The notes under the pieces: generated by a model
Seen by the model: only the letters and a program-made list of their open reading frames with translations
Databases searched by the model: none
What the model was told of the DNA's origin: nothing
From: Acanthosepion lycidas
Lineage: Eukaryota; Mollusca; Cephalopoda; Sepiida; Sepiidae
Direction: 5' to 3'
DNA length: 64,000 nucleotides
Assembly (NCBI GenBank): GCA_963932145.1
Contig: OZ010586.1
Span: 51,358,669 to 51,422,668, forward strand
Program-made: the position numbers and the translations under genes
Shown here: positions 32,382 to 44,406 of the stretch, in pieces
Numbering within the stretch: the first letter of the stretch is position 1
How the letters are laid out: each line of letters begins with the position of its first letter

Positions 32382-32413
32382 GACATGTCTCACTGATCAA
32401 ACACTGTCATCAG
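32382..32413 (-). ncRNA. hammerhead-like motif
   Basis: Minus strand: perfect CTGATGA, a CAGTG/CAGTG stem with a central G-G mismatch, then GAGAC (one change from GAAAC) and AT-GTC. The A-to-G change hits a core residue, so activity is unlikely. Flanks (TTTGGAAAACTCCTATTTTG) look like a retroelement terminus. Confidence 0.3.
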
Positions 32414-32876
32414 AAGAATGGATGTTATCTCAACCAAATCTAGATTGGTGAGACAGAACATGATTCACATTAATCATATGTTGTATAAAATTAACAGAAC
32501 CTAAAAAGAAGAAGAATGAAAATGTATTAAAACAAAAACTAGTGACACAATTCATAACTAATAAACTTGGGAGAAATTCAGCTGACTTCAATACAAAAGA
32601 TTATCAGAAACATTTCTAAATATAATTGAACATTTAATCAATGTAAAACAGACAACTAACTTTACAAGAAAAATAGGAAGATAGGTTGTAAACAATGCCC
32701 CAGAAATATATGGGTGAAACATCGCAAATTTTCAAGAAAAGAATATATAAAAATAAAAGGGACTTGAAATTAAACAACACATTAAATGCACTTGAAAGCC
32801 ACCAAAAACATAATAACCACAATTTTAACTTGGTGTATGAGACTTATAACTCTGAGTAAATAATTATAAGCCCTAA

Positions 32877-32909
<33 letters not shown>

Positions 32910-33700
32910 CAAAAATACTCAAAATTGAGCATGACATGGAAACAACAAAGCAACTATTATTTATTATCTGGTTGTTATGTGATGACAGTAATATTGAGTA
33001 AAATTGTGAGTTTGGGGTCAAATGTGACTGGATCTGATAAAGAATAAGTAAAGTGTGTACAGTCTTTCTTGTATGTTACTTTTTATAGATGTGTGTAATG
33101 AGTGTCCAGATAATTTAGTTGGAAAATACAAGTGCTTGCGGGTTTTCTTACCTCAAATTTGTGTTGAGTATTAAGAGATAAATGTTACTATTATGGCCTG
33201 AAAAGGAAAAGGAGATGAAATTTTCATTGATGCACTTTTTGACGACCTCAATGTGTGAACTATTTGCATGATAATGAGAATGTCACGTGTTTTTTGCGTG
33301 CAGAAGAGAAAAGTGGGGTTGATTCTCACTGATTTAAAATGAGTGAATTAATGATAATTATAATTGTTATAATTATTTTATGATTAATTTTGACAATATA
33401 ATTAATTTTTATTTATTTTTTTATGGATATGACATTGGAAAATGACATTCATTCAAAGATGAAATGAATTTACTCAGACCAAGATACATAGGAAGAGCCA
33501 TTAATATATGACTTGGTTTCATCACTTCTTCAATTCACCACCTTTTCTTACTAAACTTGTGTTGAAACATTGTGGGATACAAAAAATCTTAAAACAAATT
33601 AATATCTAAATAAAAAATGAGGTAAAATTAGTAAAATCAGTTAAAGTAAAAAAAAAAAGTAATCCATCATATATATTAGCATCATGAGTCATGTGTCACA
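32414..33700. other. AT-rich non-coding DNA
   Basis: TA run at 32883-32909. No coding or element signature recognised. Confidence 0.45.
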
Positions 33701-33709
33701 AGAATGTTT

Positions 33710-34105
33710 TTTGTTTAGTGGCATATCAACTCCTTATAGATCATTTAATGCTAAAATTTAATTTTCTTGGGAGCATTAGTAATTTCCTTTGCAAAAATGT
33801 ATTTCTGGCAATTTTTTTTTATTTAAACTTTTTACAAAAATGTATTGCTGGTAAAATATTTTACTTTGAAAATGTAGTGTTACTATATTTACTATAAAAT
33901 GTTTTATACTTTCATAGTATTTTGAACCCATTTTGGAGATTATCTCTTTGCCTATAGCTGGGACCGTAATAGGTGCTGCCACCATTGGTCAGGGCAAACC
34001 TGAAAACAATAGCAACTAAGAGTTTGTTTCATGCTCCTCAAAACCTCCCAATCATTGCTGCCAGATGTAGTTTATCATCATACCCAGAACAGGTCACCCC
34101 AATGT
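33710..34105 (-). repeat. SINE-like repeat, family 3 (two blocks)
   Basis: Minus strand: GGTATGATGATAAACTACAT at about 34065-34085 and, downstream, the GCATTAAATGATC...TTGATATGCC block at 33718-33755. Both blocks occur in the same order in the tandem array at 26.6-27.5 kb. The middle (about 33780-33920) is an AT-rich insert. Confidence 0.5.
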
Positions 34106-34196
34106 AGATTTGATTGAAATAAATTACTTTTTTAATTGATGTCACAGTTTTTTAAGTGAAATATGTGAAAATAAGTTTTCCAAAATGTCTTTTTGT

Positions 34197-34492
34197 TATC
34201 ATTTCACCCCAAGCAATGTAATAAAAGCCACTAGAGTGCAAAGGGAGTTTTGCTGAATGTTAAAGAAACAGAGAGGACAAATAAAAGAACATGGTTCAAG
34301 GAGACAGAAGATGACATCTGACGTTTAAAGTTTTGAAAATTTTAGTTTAAAAGAAAGCAGGAAGCCAGAAGATAGTTTCACAAGTGAAAAGAATTAGCAT
34401 AGAATTTCAAAAGCGAATTCATAAAACTTACCTTCTAATCTACCTGCACTTAAATTTGTGAAACTGAGGTACCAATGAGGAAAGCTAATCAA
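34197..34492 (-). mobile_element. LINE family A, 3' part (interrupted)
   Basis: Starts CATTTCACCCCAAGCAATG and runs through the 3' coding tail to AAAGCTAATCAA, where an LTR interrupts it. Aligning with the 46.9-kb copy, the sequence resumes at 34954 without loss. Confidence 0.8.
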
Positions 34493-34953
34493 TGTTGTAA
34501 TGGAATGCCCCACACTCCTTATTGCCTATGTGGACTGACTATATCAGTAGATATATATATATATAGTAAGCACAGGATATACCTGGAGGACTTGCTTTGA
34601 GAATTAGCTGGAGAAGGCAGAGAGGAACCCAGACGAAGGGCAGAGTCTCATCTGAGGTGGTAGACAGCTACCCAGCCCCATGTATACGGGGTCAATGGAG
34701 AATTTTTACCCGAGTCTATAGGCTTGGTTTTGCCCTGCATTAAAAATGGCCTTGTGCCACATCCTGCCTCATGGGAAGGTAAGGTAAATATCCTTGCTTC
34801 GGGAATTACTAGCCTGCTAACTGATTCCCTGTTTTTCAGTGGTGTATTCTCTTTTACAATAAACCTCTCTTTTTTTCACTTATGCCTGTGTTGCTGTTCC
34901 TTTCACTTGAGTACCACCTTTGTCTGTTTGTAACCTTCTTTAAGGATACAACA
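34493..34953 (+). mobile_element. probable solo LTR of an LTR retrotransposon
   Basis: 461 bp beginning TGTTGTAATGG and ending GGATACAACA: a 7-bp terminal inverted repeat TGTTGTA/TACAACA with the TG...CA ends of LTRs. Inside, in the right order, are a TATATATATATA promoter-like tract (about 34553), a GC-richer transcribed-looking part, and AATAAA at 34858-34863 followed by a T-rich region. No gag or pol flanks it, as expected after recombination between two LTRs. Flanking duplications are not clear (ATCAA versus AATAA). It is far less decayed in appearance than its host LINE. Confidence 0.75.
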
Positions 34954-35560
34954 AATAATTACCATGAAAATATTTATAGAAGAGACAAAAGAAAGCTACA
35001 TTATAGAGTTGGGAAAGTGAATGAAGCTGAGATGCTAGGTCAGAACCAGTAATTTTGCCAATTCTTTGGATTTTGTAAAATATCTCTAGACAGAAGCATC
35101 AGACCAGATGTGGCAGCAATATCCAATCCATGGATGATGAATTGCAGTCTTCTAAATCTACAAGATAGTTTTTCTGGTGAGAAAAATATCTAGCATGGCA
35201 CAGTGAACAGATTTTCTTAGCAGCTGACTTAGCAATTGATTCAAAATTATCATTTTATTTCGTGTCAGTGGAAAGCATCAGACCAAGAAGGCACAGAGTG
35301 TTGCTCTCCTGGAAGTTAGCCTGCTGATGGAAAGCAAAATCATTTCTTTAAGATGATTAATAGAGCAGTTTTAGAGACATTAAAATTAACAAACGATTTC
35401 TTACCCCAGTTCACAACAGATTCTAGGTCATTTTTGAGGTCAGCTGCCAATTTGATTTAATCAAACTGATCTGACTTACTATTAACACAGGAGTAAATAG
35501 TTGTGTTATCCACACAGATATTGAGCCAGGAACTGATGACTTCAGGAAGGTTGTTGATAA
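34954..35560 (-). pseudogene. LINE family A: reverse transcriptase remnant (upstream part)
   Basis: Continuation of the copy at 34197. The minus strand includes a [18 protein letters not shown]-like stretch (about 35460-35520), that is motif C with YADD lost, then LQSVVNWG-like (ESVVNWGKK), then NTLCLLGLMLSTD-like and KKICSLCHARYFSH. Several stops. 5' end truncated near 35560. Confidence 0.75.
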
Positions 35561-35754
35561 AAATAAAGAACAAAAGTGTATGTACGTGTATTTGTATTCA
35601 GCTTGTTCAGTTGTTATTTCAATGCTTAACATTATCAAAAGTCTTTCACTTATTTATTATACTACTTTAATAAAATCTCTTTCTGACTCACAAATACATT
35701 TAGTAGACATGTTGGATGGATGTGAGTACTAAAAAAGCAAAATCCAAAATAAAA

Positions 35755-36150
35755 AAGTCATCTTCTGCACAGAGGCTACAAGCATTACATCTGATCTATA
35801 AAACAAATTCCCACAAAAATCTAAAATACAATAGCCAATCACAAATGTTGCTGCTCCACCCTACCCCCAAAAAACAGATGGGCCTGTTAAACCACTGATA
35901 TAAAAATGGCACTCTTTGCTGAGAAGAGGTAGTTTGGCTCAATATCTCACCTGCCTATCCACAAGAGATAGATGGATCAATCCCCATTAGCAACACCTAC
36001 CATACAACCATATTGTTTCACTAATCCACTCCACTCTCTCCTGACCACAACCATGACCTCAGTCAACCAACCCCATAATCTGGTCAACTCTCAGCCTTAC
36101 CAACAACACCCTTACACTTAATCACTCCCCTTACCAACAGCAACTAAAGA
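35755..36150 (+). repeat. SINE-like repeats
   Basis: Two pieces. CTGCACAGAGGCTACAAGC at 35765 matches 29155. From 35930 a tRNA-like head TTTGGCTCAATATCTCACC with B-box-like GGATCAATCCC (35974) leads into a C-rich body (ATTGTTTCACTAATCCACTC...). No coding potential. Confidence 0.5.
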
Positions 36151-37135
36151 ACCACATATCAACAATTTTGTCACCTTTTCACCAAACAATGTATACATTC
36201 TGAAAATTGATTAAGACACACTGTTGAAATTTTATTCCTTGTTTTTTCTTTCTTTTGAAACCATATGTTCATTATAACATATTTAACTTTGTCAAAGAAT
36301 GTGCTGAAGTGTGCTTTTTATGTCTCTACCTTTGCAACAAACAACTTCCTATTTTAATGATTTTATAGACTTCTTTTCTTTAATAAATGAATTAGAATGT
36401 GTCATTGGAGTAACATGAGTGAGATTTGTTCTAATCACTGCAAGCTACAAGTTATAAAATACTATTGTCTTGCAAAACATTACTTCTTTTATTATGTAAG
36501 AATTTTCGTCATTAATAAAAAAAATAATATGAAAGAGACATCAGGTTTAGTAAGTGCCTTTTTAGTCTTCCTTGCAGAGCATGAATGATTTGATTTTGTG
36601 ATTGTTTGAATTAGTAGGAGGTCTGAATATTGTCGTGAAAGTTGGGTAGGAAAATGTCTGTCTAGTTCTTGACACATCAACCATTATCAAGTCTTGATAA
36701 ATATCTGATAAAAAATTTAATTTGCTTCAAATTCATTAATAAACATCAGTACAGATAATCAATAAACCTGAAGAGAATCACAACCCACATGTAGAAGTCA
36801 TAACTTTATTTATTTGCAGTGACTTGTGGCAAAGTTACAATGGCAGCTTTAAGAATGGAAAAATACTCATTTCACTAGTATTTACTAAAAGCCAATATAA
36901 AATATGGTGAAGAAATCTGATGACGCAGAGGAATTAGCAATGAACATCTTCCAGAGGCTAAAAAAAGAGATAAGAAAATTTCATTAGAAACAAAGAAAAG
37001 AGTGCTGAACTGTTATATGATAGGAAATAAATTTATGAAATCGTCTGCTTATGTAAATAAGTGGAGTTAAGGGAGAGTTAAGAGAGTTAGCATTGGGTCA
37101 ATTGCTAAATGTACCCCCCCATGTAGTAAATGTAA
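36151..37135. other. AT-rich non-coding DNA
   Basis: Nothing recognised. Confidence 0.45.
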
Positions 37136-37203
37136 TAAAATAATGTCGTTTTTTCACATATGTTACTATGTGAGAAAACGACATTATTTTTGCACCAACC
37201 TAA
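37136..37203. mobile_element. palindromic mariner MITE, copy 2 (left end lost)
   Basis: AAAATAATGTCGTTTTTTCA, loop TGTTAC and its complement through CACCAACCTAA, followed by TA. The first 14 or so bases of the left arm are missing. The right arm is identical to that of the copy 440 bp downstream. Confidence 0.85.
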
Positions 37204-37566
37204 TATTTATTTATTTCTGTTATCTCAAAAACATGAAATAAAACAATATCCTACATGTTAGTGAGTGCTGGACATTGTCCTCACATTGTCTTTGAAGTAA
37301 CATAGACAGTGAAGGAAACTCAGAACACTATGGTCAAAACTTTTGAACAAGGGATTTTTATGGAAAATCGGAATAAAAAGACATGTGGTGAACGTATCAA
37401 GGGTATAAAGTAATTAACTCATAGAATGTTAAGATCCCGCAGAAAAAAAGTGTTGGTCATAAGAGGTAAGTGGAAAAATGATAATTCTGACCAAGAAAAA
37501 AAAAGTACTAGCAAACAGACAAAAAGTCAAATACAACATCTTAAGTTAACAAACAAACAGCATTTA
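37204..37566. other. spacer between two MITEs
   Basis: No coding signal recognised. The spacer is bounded by two nearly identical MITEs. Confidence 0.4.
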
Positions 37567-37647
37567 TTAGGTTGGGTGCAAAAATAATGTCGTTTTCTCA
37601 CATATGTTACTATGTGAGAAAACGACATTATTTTTGCACCAACCTAA
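37567..37647. mobile_element. palindromic mariner MITE, copy 3 (complete)
   Basis: 81 bp, TTAGGTTGGGTGCAAAAATA at the left and its complement at the right, loop TGTTAC, TA duplications at 37565-37566 and 37648-37649. Arms of 37-38 bp match except for one extra G in the left arm, so the copy is young or conserved. Confidence 0.92.
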
Positions 37648-38084
37648 TATTTATACAAATAACGATGAGTTAATATTGTATGAATTTTCTCAGTGTATTC
37701 ATAGATTAATTAATGTGATATGTTCAAGTTGTTCATAGTAATTGGTTCTCTCCTTTATGAAAGTCTGGTGGTTTACATGAAGTTATGTTAAGACTCTTAC
37801 TTCTTTATGTCGTGGAAATTTGCAAAAAAGACTAAGTCAGGGCTTACAGGAGATGGATATTGTAATTTAGGTGAATGAATAGTAAGAGTCTGTACTTCCA
37901 TCTTGGTTCACAGAGTTATACCCTGATGTCTGATCCCAGCAAAGAGGAAGAGTCTAATTTTGGAATTCTGTGATTGGAGTCAGTTGATTAAAAACTTTCC
38001 AGCTTTTGCTTTTCTTTTATGATGGAAAAATGGTTCATTTTTATTTTCTATTTTATTTTTTAAAATTTCTTTTTAATTTTTTTT
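37648..38084. other. AT-rich non-coding DNA
   Basis: Nothing recognised. Confidence 0.45.
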
Positions 38085-38370
38085 AACTGCCACAGACACT
38101 CATACCTACAATCAGAAAGAGATAGTTGAAATTTCTAGAATACATAATGAGGAAGGAGTGCTGGGAGAATTGAATACTCACAGGACATAGTGAAGGCAAG
38201 AGAAACAGAGGGAAACAGTAATTAACCTGACTAATGAGTTTATGCAAATGGATGACAGAGCAGAGTCCAGTAAGATTGTTAAATAGAGGAAACATCTCTT
38301 AGAGATACAAATGACTGGAAATCTATGACCAGCCACATCGGATAGAGCAGATATAGAAGAAATATTTTCA
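38085..38370 (+). pseudogene. LINE family C: reverse transcriptase C-terminal remnant
   Basis: The plus strand reads IPTIRKRQLKFLEYIMRKE, then ENLILTGHSEGKRNRGKQ, then LMSLCKWMTEQ. These are the same motifs in the same order as the 57.1-kb copy (TIRKRxLKFLxHIMRKE, GxxEGKRxRGRQ, LxxLCxWM). It lacks the simple-repeat 3' tail. Confidence 0.7.
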
Positions 38371-38767
38371 AGAACCAATGTGGTGTCTGTGTAGTTGACA
38401 GAATTCATTTGTCTGCATACTGGTATTCTTTGGATAGTTGGAAATTTGAAATAATCTATGATGACATCATGCATAACACTTATTGAGATAAGGCTGCACA
38501 AAAAAATAATGTAATTATATATATAATTGCTTCTCATTTTTCTCTGTTCTATAATGTAAATCACTAGGAAAATTTTTCTAGGTCAAGTAATTTAGACATT
38601 TACTTCCTTTTCTCTTGTGATTTAATTTTAAAATAATTTTTAATAAATTGTCTGGATAAATTTAAACCATTTTGTAATTTCAGTCTAATGAGGAACATAT
38701 AAAAAAAATTGTCAAAATAAATTTATTATCAAGTTCTTTGATAATGTGTTAAGTTTTTACCTTTTTG

Positions 38768-38775
<8 letters not shown>

Positions 38776-38821
<46 letters not shown>
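38776..38821. repeat. (TA)n microsatellite
   Basis: Pure TA run immediately left of a Tc1-type terminal repeat. Confidence 0.95.
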
Positions 38822-38823
<2 letters not shown>

Positions 38824-39690
38824 TACAGGCAAACAGTTTGGGGGTCACCCTGCATTTCTTTTAAAAATACCTTAAAATGAGATATTTTTGTATTTTTTTT
38901 TTAAAGTAAAACGTTTCTGTAACTATTCTTTCTCAAAGCTTCTCTTGCTACCAAAAAGTTCAAATTTGGATTTGTCTGTCCACAATACATTTTTCTAAAT
39001 TATGAATATTTTGTATGAGAAAGATTATATTTTGTTTTTGTTCACCATTAACCCCTCAGTAGAGATTTTGAGATTACCAAAATTTTCAACTAAGTTAAAT
39101 GCTAATTCAGATTCTAAATGTTAAATCATCACTGACTAATATGGTAAACAAAACATATGTAACTGTCTGTATTTGTGCCATTATGATTGTACTTTTATAG
39201 TTTATTTTTATTTATTATTTAATTTTGAAGTAATTTGAACAAAATGGCAAAATCAAAGCACTAAGATGAGGACACAATTTGAAATTTATTTGGAAAAGGC
39301 TTATCTCAACTTGGCAAGAAGTTGAAAATTTCTAGACATGGACTACAATATTTGTTACAAAGGCAGTTAGAAACTGGCACAAATTTTAACAGAAAAATAG
39401 ATGGAAGACGAAAAGTGGCAACTGCTGCTGAAGATAAGCACTTGATTATTGAGAGCAAAAGAAATAGAAGAGTTGACAGATGAACTTAATTCCTTTGGAA
39501 AGCAACCAGTGTTGCTCTTGTAGTGATCTCACAATCATGAGAAATAAAAAAAAATAATTTCCCATGATTCCCTAGGAAAAAGAAAACCACCATATTGGCA
39601 GAAACTTAGAATCATTCTCTTTTCATCAACCTCTTGCTAAGAGAGCATGTGGATTTGAGCTACTCCAGGAATAAAGACCACAGATAAGTT
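38822..39690 (+). pseudogene. Tc1-like element: 5' end and N-terminal transposase
   Basis: CTACAGGCAAACAGTTTGGG and GGTCACCCTG at 38822-38852 resemble the Tc1 terminal repeat seen at 44407 (...CAAAAGTTTGAAGCCACCC). From 39243 the plus strand encodes the start of a Tc1 transposase: MAKSKH, then a helix-turn-helix segment GKGLSQLGKKLKISRHGLQY, then QLETGTNFNRKIDGRRKVAT and AAEDKHLIIESKRNRRV. This is the N-terminal paired-like DNA-binding domain including the GRPR-type motif. Stops occur early and the catalytic domain and right terminus are missing. Confidence 0.8.
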
Positions 39691-42189
39691 TTAGATAAAT
39701 ATCACTTTCTCATGTTTAATATTACCCTATGATAGACTTATCACTTGAAAATAATTTATTCATTAACCACGATAAACATAAAAACAGAAACATTTATTAA
39801 CAACCACATTACAAGAACTCTCATATATCTATCAAACTAGTAAAGGGTGTTCCAATAACTTGGACCAATTTTAAATGTGAATTAAGTTTAAGCATCTCAT
39901 GATTTTTTCTTTTCCTTTCAGATTTGGCAGACATTTAGTCGATATTATTTTTCACACATAATTGTCATGACTTAAATAACATGATCCAATAGAGAAATAA
40001 ATAAATTTTCACCGATAACACTGATTTATTTACTGCTGACTTTGATCCGTAATCTGTCTTAATGAAACACTCTTTACAATCAAATACTTCTAATAAATAA
40101 ATCCTTCTATATATGTATAAATGTCTCACTTTGTTGTTATGCTGTATATATGTATATTTTACTAACCAAAAATAGAAGTCAAACAAGGCTCATCATAAAA
40201 CTCTCAACTGTCAAAAATCAGCTTACATAAAAATGGTTCTGGGAGTGTATAGCCATCATTAAATACCTGATATGGAAGGTGAATAAACCAAAAAACTGTT
40301 ATGGGTTAAAAAGCATAAGAACTAATTTCTTTATTTTTTTTAGGATTTTAAGATTATTTTTTATTTATTTATTCTATATTTCAGATCATTTTTCTGGTTT
40401 CTGGTGAAATTTTGAAAATATAAATCGTCCAGTGTCTGACTACATTCGGCTTTCATTAGTCATTATCAGAATTTTTTTGTTTTTCTTTAATGTCAGTTTC
40501 ATTGTTTTTTTTTCCAATATCATATCTTTGTATGCTATGTTCATTTTTTTAAGTATCATATCTTCACATATCAGTTTGTGTTATCATGTCATTTTTTTAA
40601 TGAAATATATTCATTATGTTTCTTCTAAATTTGATAACATTATCTTGATGTTGGGCTGTTTTTACGGTTAATGCTTCTAGTATTTGCAATCATTTTTACA
40701 CTTTATATGATATGGTATTTTTGTGTTATTGGTAAAGATTTGTTGTGTTTTGTATTTGTGTTAATTAGCAATATATGATTTAATTGAACTGTTATCAGAT
40801 AAATGACATGTTAATCAGTATGATAATGTGTAACCAATCTACATATTGCTTGAATTATTATTCTAAGAGAAGCATTATCCAAGTGGAGAAGCAAATTCAT
40901 AGACAGGATTGGTTTCTGGATGTTTTTTTTTAATAGTTTTTTGTAATAAGGAAGAAGTTTAATTAGTTTGTTTATGTAGGTAGATTATATATATCTGAGT
41001 ATTAGACTTGTTATAATTTTTTCATCTACTTTGTGGTTCTTGTGTAGTTGGTTTCTGTAGAATATTCTGATAGTAGTTTTTACATTATTGTTATTGATTG
41101 CATGTATTCTCTGCTGGTATCAGAAATTGATGTTCAAGCTTTATTTTTAAATGATTTGTAAGCTGTCTATATTTGAATAATCAACATTTTTCTTCTTTTG
41201 ATCTTATGCAAAACCAGATACATGAATCAGTATGTTTTTATCAAATTAACAGAATTCAAAATTTTCATTGTATAATTTTCAATGATTAATATTCACTACT
41301 GAAGTAGATTGACAAAGAGAGTTCAAGTTCATAAATATTTGTTGTGTAAAAGCTTTTTTCATCATTAGAATATAAATTTATTGATATTCCCAAGGTAAAC
41401 TTATTAAAACCTGACTGTTGATTTATCCTGTTACTTTTTATGTTACTTTTATATCTGTATCATTAAGGAAGTGGGTGTCATGGAACATTCTCTTAATATA
41501 GGCTTTACTAAGAATTTAATAAAATATTGTTGCATACTGCAATCATCAAAGAAGGTAGTCTTGTGAAAATGGTGTAATAATAATTTTAATTTAAACATTA
41601 AAAAATATTTCGCCTTAATATTCTCACAGAAAATAATGAACTCAAAACTCTCTGAATGACAATTTTCAAGTCTGGTCTCTAAGCATGGAAAAAACTTAGA
41701 ATGATAATGGTTTCTGACTATTAATCCAATATAATCTTCAAATAATACTGAGTTTATTCTTAGAAACAAATACTAAAGACAATTCAAGGATAGATTTTGA
41801 AATTAGAAAAATAGGTAATTTTTTTTCTTTTAGTTTCATTTTAGAAAAGAAAATTTTCAATAACCTATTTTCATTTTCTTGTTACACAGAATTTAATAAG
41901 ACAAAAAATATTTTGATTATGGTGAATATTGAAATAAACATAAATTTTTAATATTTTAATATTAATATTTTTAATCTTGATTTCTTTTAAAAAAAAAAAA
42001 TTAAAATCACTTGATATGTAATTTACTCTGCCCAAATGCCTGTTAAGTAGTGCTGTTTACATTCTATAAACATACAAACATATTCTCTCCCTTTTTCCCT
42101 CTTGCTCCAAGATGTATCAGAACATAGATGAAGGCATCCTAGCTGTGAAATGTTCCATTCTCCTTGTTCAGCTGAGGACTGAATTCTTA
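39691..42189. other. long AT-rich region, no gene recognised
   Basis: About 2.5 kb of extremely AT-rich DNA. A minus-strand 106-codon open frame at 41449-41769 has a Cys/His/Phe-rich product that I cannot place. No splice-bounded exon or element terminus is convincing. Confidence 0.4.
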
Positions 42190-42194
42190 CATAC

Positions 42195-42256
42195 ACACAC
42201 ACACATGTGTATCACACACACACACACACATGTGCATCACACACACAGATACACAA
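42195..42256. repeat. CA-rich microsatellite
   Basis: Interrupted (CA)n with ATGTG spacers. Confidence 0.85.
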
Positions 42257-42544
42257 TTTTTAAATAGCTAAGTTTTAATGTATAGTTTTCTCCTTTTCAA
42301 CTGTGTACACATTAATGTAATTTCTCATTGCATTCAATTTTTGTTTAAAAACCATGTTATAGTTTATTTTATACCTGGTCTCATATGAGTCCACCAAATA
42401 TTGTTTGCAGGACAAATATACCAGGGTAATTAAATGTTTATGGAAAAATGTCCAAACCTCGCAACAAAAGTGGTGATTCCTGCATCAGATACACATACTT
42501 TCATTGTTGTGCATGCTTAAAATAGATGGGGTTATTAGTAAACT

Positions 42545-43325
42545 TTAACTTTCATGTCCACAATAAAATGGTGTGTCAAAATGATGATCTTTCCCTTGGC
42601 ACCACTATTATTTCAACTACCTTCATTCTCTCAGCAATGTTTGTTGTTTTAAAAAGTGATGTTTTAAAAAATTCTAATATTTTAATAAAACTCAAACATA
42701 CGAAAGTGAATTTATAGATTTTCTTTTTTCCCAGAGAATTTACAACAAAAATATTAAACACTATTTATTTATTAGATTGTTTACTTACAAGAATATTTTT
42801 ATATTGACATTCTAAAAATATGAACACTAAAAATGCAAACCAACTAATACAATGCAATGTTTTTCATTTATCAATTTATAAAGAAATAAATGTTAAAATA
42901 CATTTTTTATTCATAAATTTATAAGAAATGTCTGTGAATATGAAAATTTAAATAAACAGATAACAAGTAACTAATTATAAATTTTAAAAAAAATGCATTT
43001 TTCATTGCAGTAATTCATTGATATTTTTATAAAATTATGAATAAAAAACTTGTTTTCATAATTATAAAATGGCAAAAAATAAATATTGCGTTGTAGATCA
43101 TTTTGATAATTATTTTGATAATTTTGTAATTTTTAAATGTTTTTTAATAAAAAAATCTTTTTACGTTTATTTCTTTATAAAATGGTAAATACTTGGTTCA
43201 CATATTCTTATAATCTTGTAAATAAACATTGTCGAGACAGTGAAGGTAATACAAAATAATAGTGGTGTCAAGGGAAAAACCATCCTTTTCACACATCATT
43301 TTTTGCAGGTTAATCTTAAATGATA
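42545..43325. repeat. fold-back element, copy B
   Basis: Left arm about 42545-42660 (AATGGTGTGTCAAAATGATG, TTTCCCTTGG, CACCACTATTATTT, ACCTTCA, CAGCAATGTTTG) and right arm about 43215-43325 are inverted complements. Both match the arms of the 5.3-kb copy, but here they flank about 550 bp of almost pure A/T. The family therefore consists of long terminal inverted repeats with or without an interior. Open frames on both strands inside the arms are incidental. Confidence 0.7.
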
Positions 43326-44406
43326 AATGTGATAGTTTCTTAAATTTCTACAGAAGTTTCACTGGATGTTTAAGATATTTTTAAATGAAGAGAATGTACA
43401 TATAAATCAAAATCTTGAACATTCACATTTACAACAATTGATTATTTATTCATTTTCTTCATTTTTTTTCTATTTTAATATATGCTCCATGTCAAGCCCA
43501 CTTGATGGCATGAAAAACATTTTTGGCCATAAACAATTTTTTCTTTCTAAATTTTAATTTCTCTTTAGTATTTCCAGACTTTTTCTGTTCTCTATACTTT
43601 TATAAAATATCAAAATGCTTTATCTTTCATACTGTCTCAAAAAACAGGATGTTCTTGCTGTCTTCATGAAAATCTATTCTTCAGAAAAATAAATAAGTTT
43701 CAATAAAAAATTAGTGACTGTTTTATTTGATTTAATTAAACAAATAAATTCTCATGTTTTTTTTTTTTGTTAATAAAACTCTTATTTATGTAGATGCTTA
43801 CAAACATATCTAAATGGAATTTCCATCGATAGAGAAAATCTTAGGAATCATTCAACAATGATGGAAAATTGATTTTTTCTTTGTGCGTGTGTGTCATTTC
43901 ATTGTATAACTGAACTAGACTCCCAACAAAAGCAAAAATAATGTCTCTAAGTGTTTGTGTAATGAAGCCTAGTCTTTCAAAAATGTACAACCAGAAATGC
44001 ATCTTATTTCTATTTAAATTCGCATTTATGAGGAAAACAGAATTGATCTTTTTACATGTTTGAAATGAATTCATAAATTTAGATTTCTCTCGGATACTCC
44101 ATTATTTTTACCTATTCAGCATGATAAAAAGCAAATGAATTCCAATGAATAAGTAATCTTCTGCTCTTGTAACATGAACTTAAATGCAGGTATATGCATA
44201 AGTATGTTTATATGTGGATATTGCATTGCAAACATGAATACACACAAGTGGTACACTCACAAATTCAGATCAGAGATTATATTTATATATGTGATGTGCT
44301 TCTAATACATTCTTTCTTACTTGTGAATTCATAAAAAAAATATTATATGAATGCATACACTGACACTGTTTCATAGATACATCTAGATATCGGTGCATAC
44401 ACACTA
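43326..44406. other. AT-rich non-coding DNA
   Basis: Nothing recognised. Confidence 0.45.

Noticed and set aside
39838-39870. Mariner-like terminal repeat (AGGGTGTTCCAATAACTTGG)
   Set aside because: No matching inverted end or transposase nearby; a single match is insufficient.
39890-39960. Possible splice acceptor (TTTTCCTTTCAG) and exon
   Set aside because: The sequence that follows has stops in all frames within a short distance and AT-rich composition.
41449-41769. 106-codon minus-strand open frame
   Set aside because: Unfamiliar product in very AT-rich DNA, no splice, promoter or homologous copy in the window.
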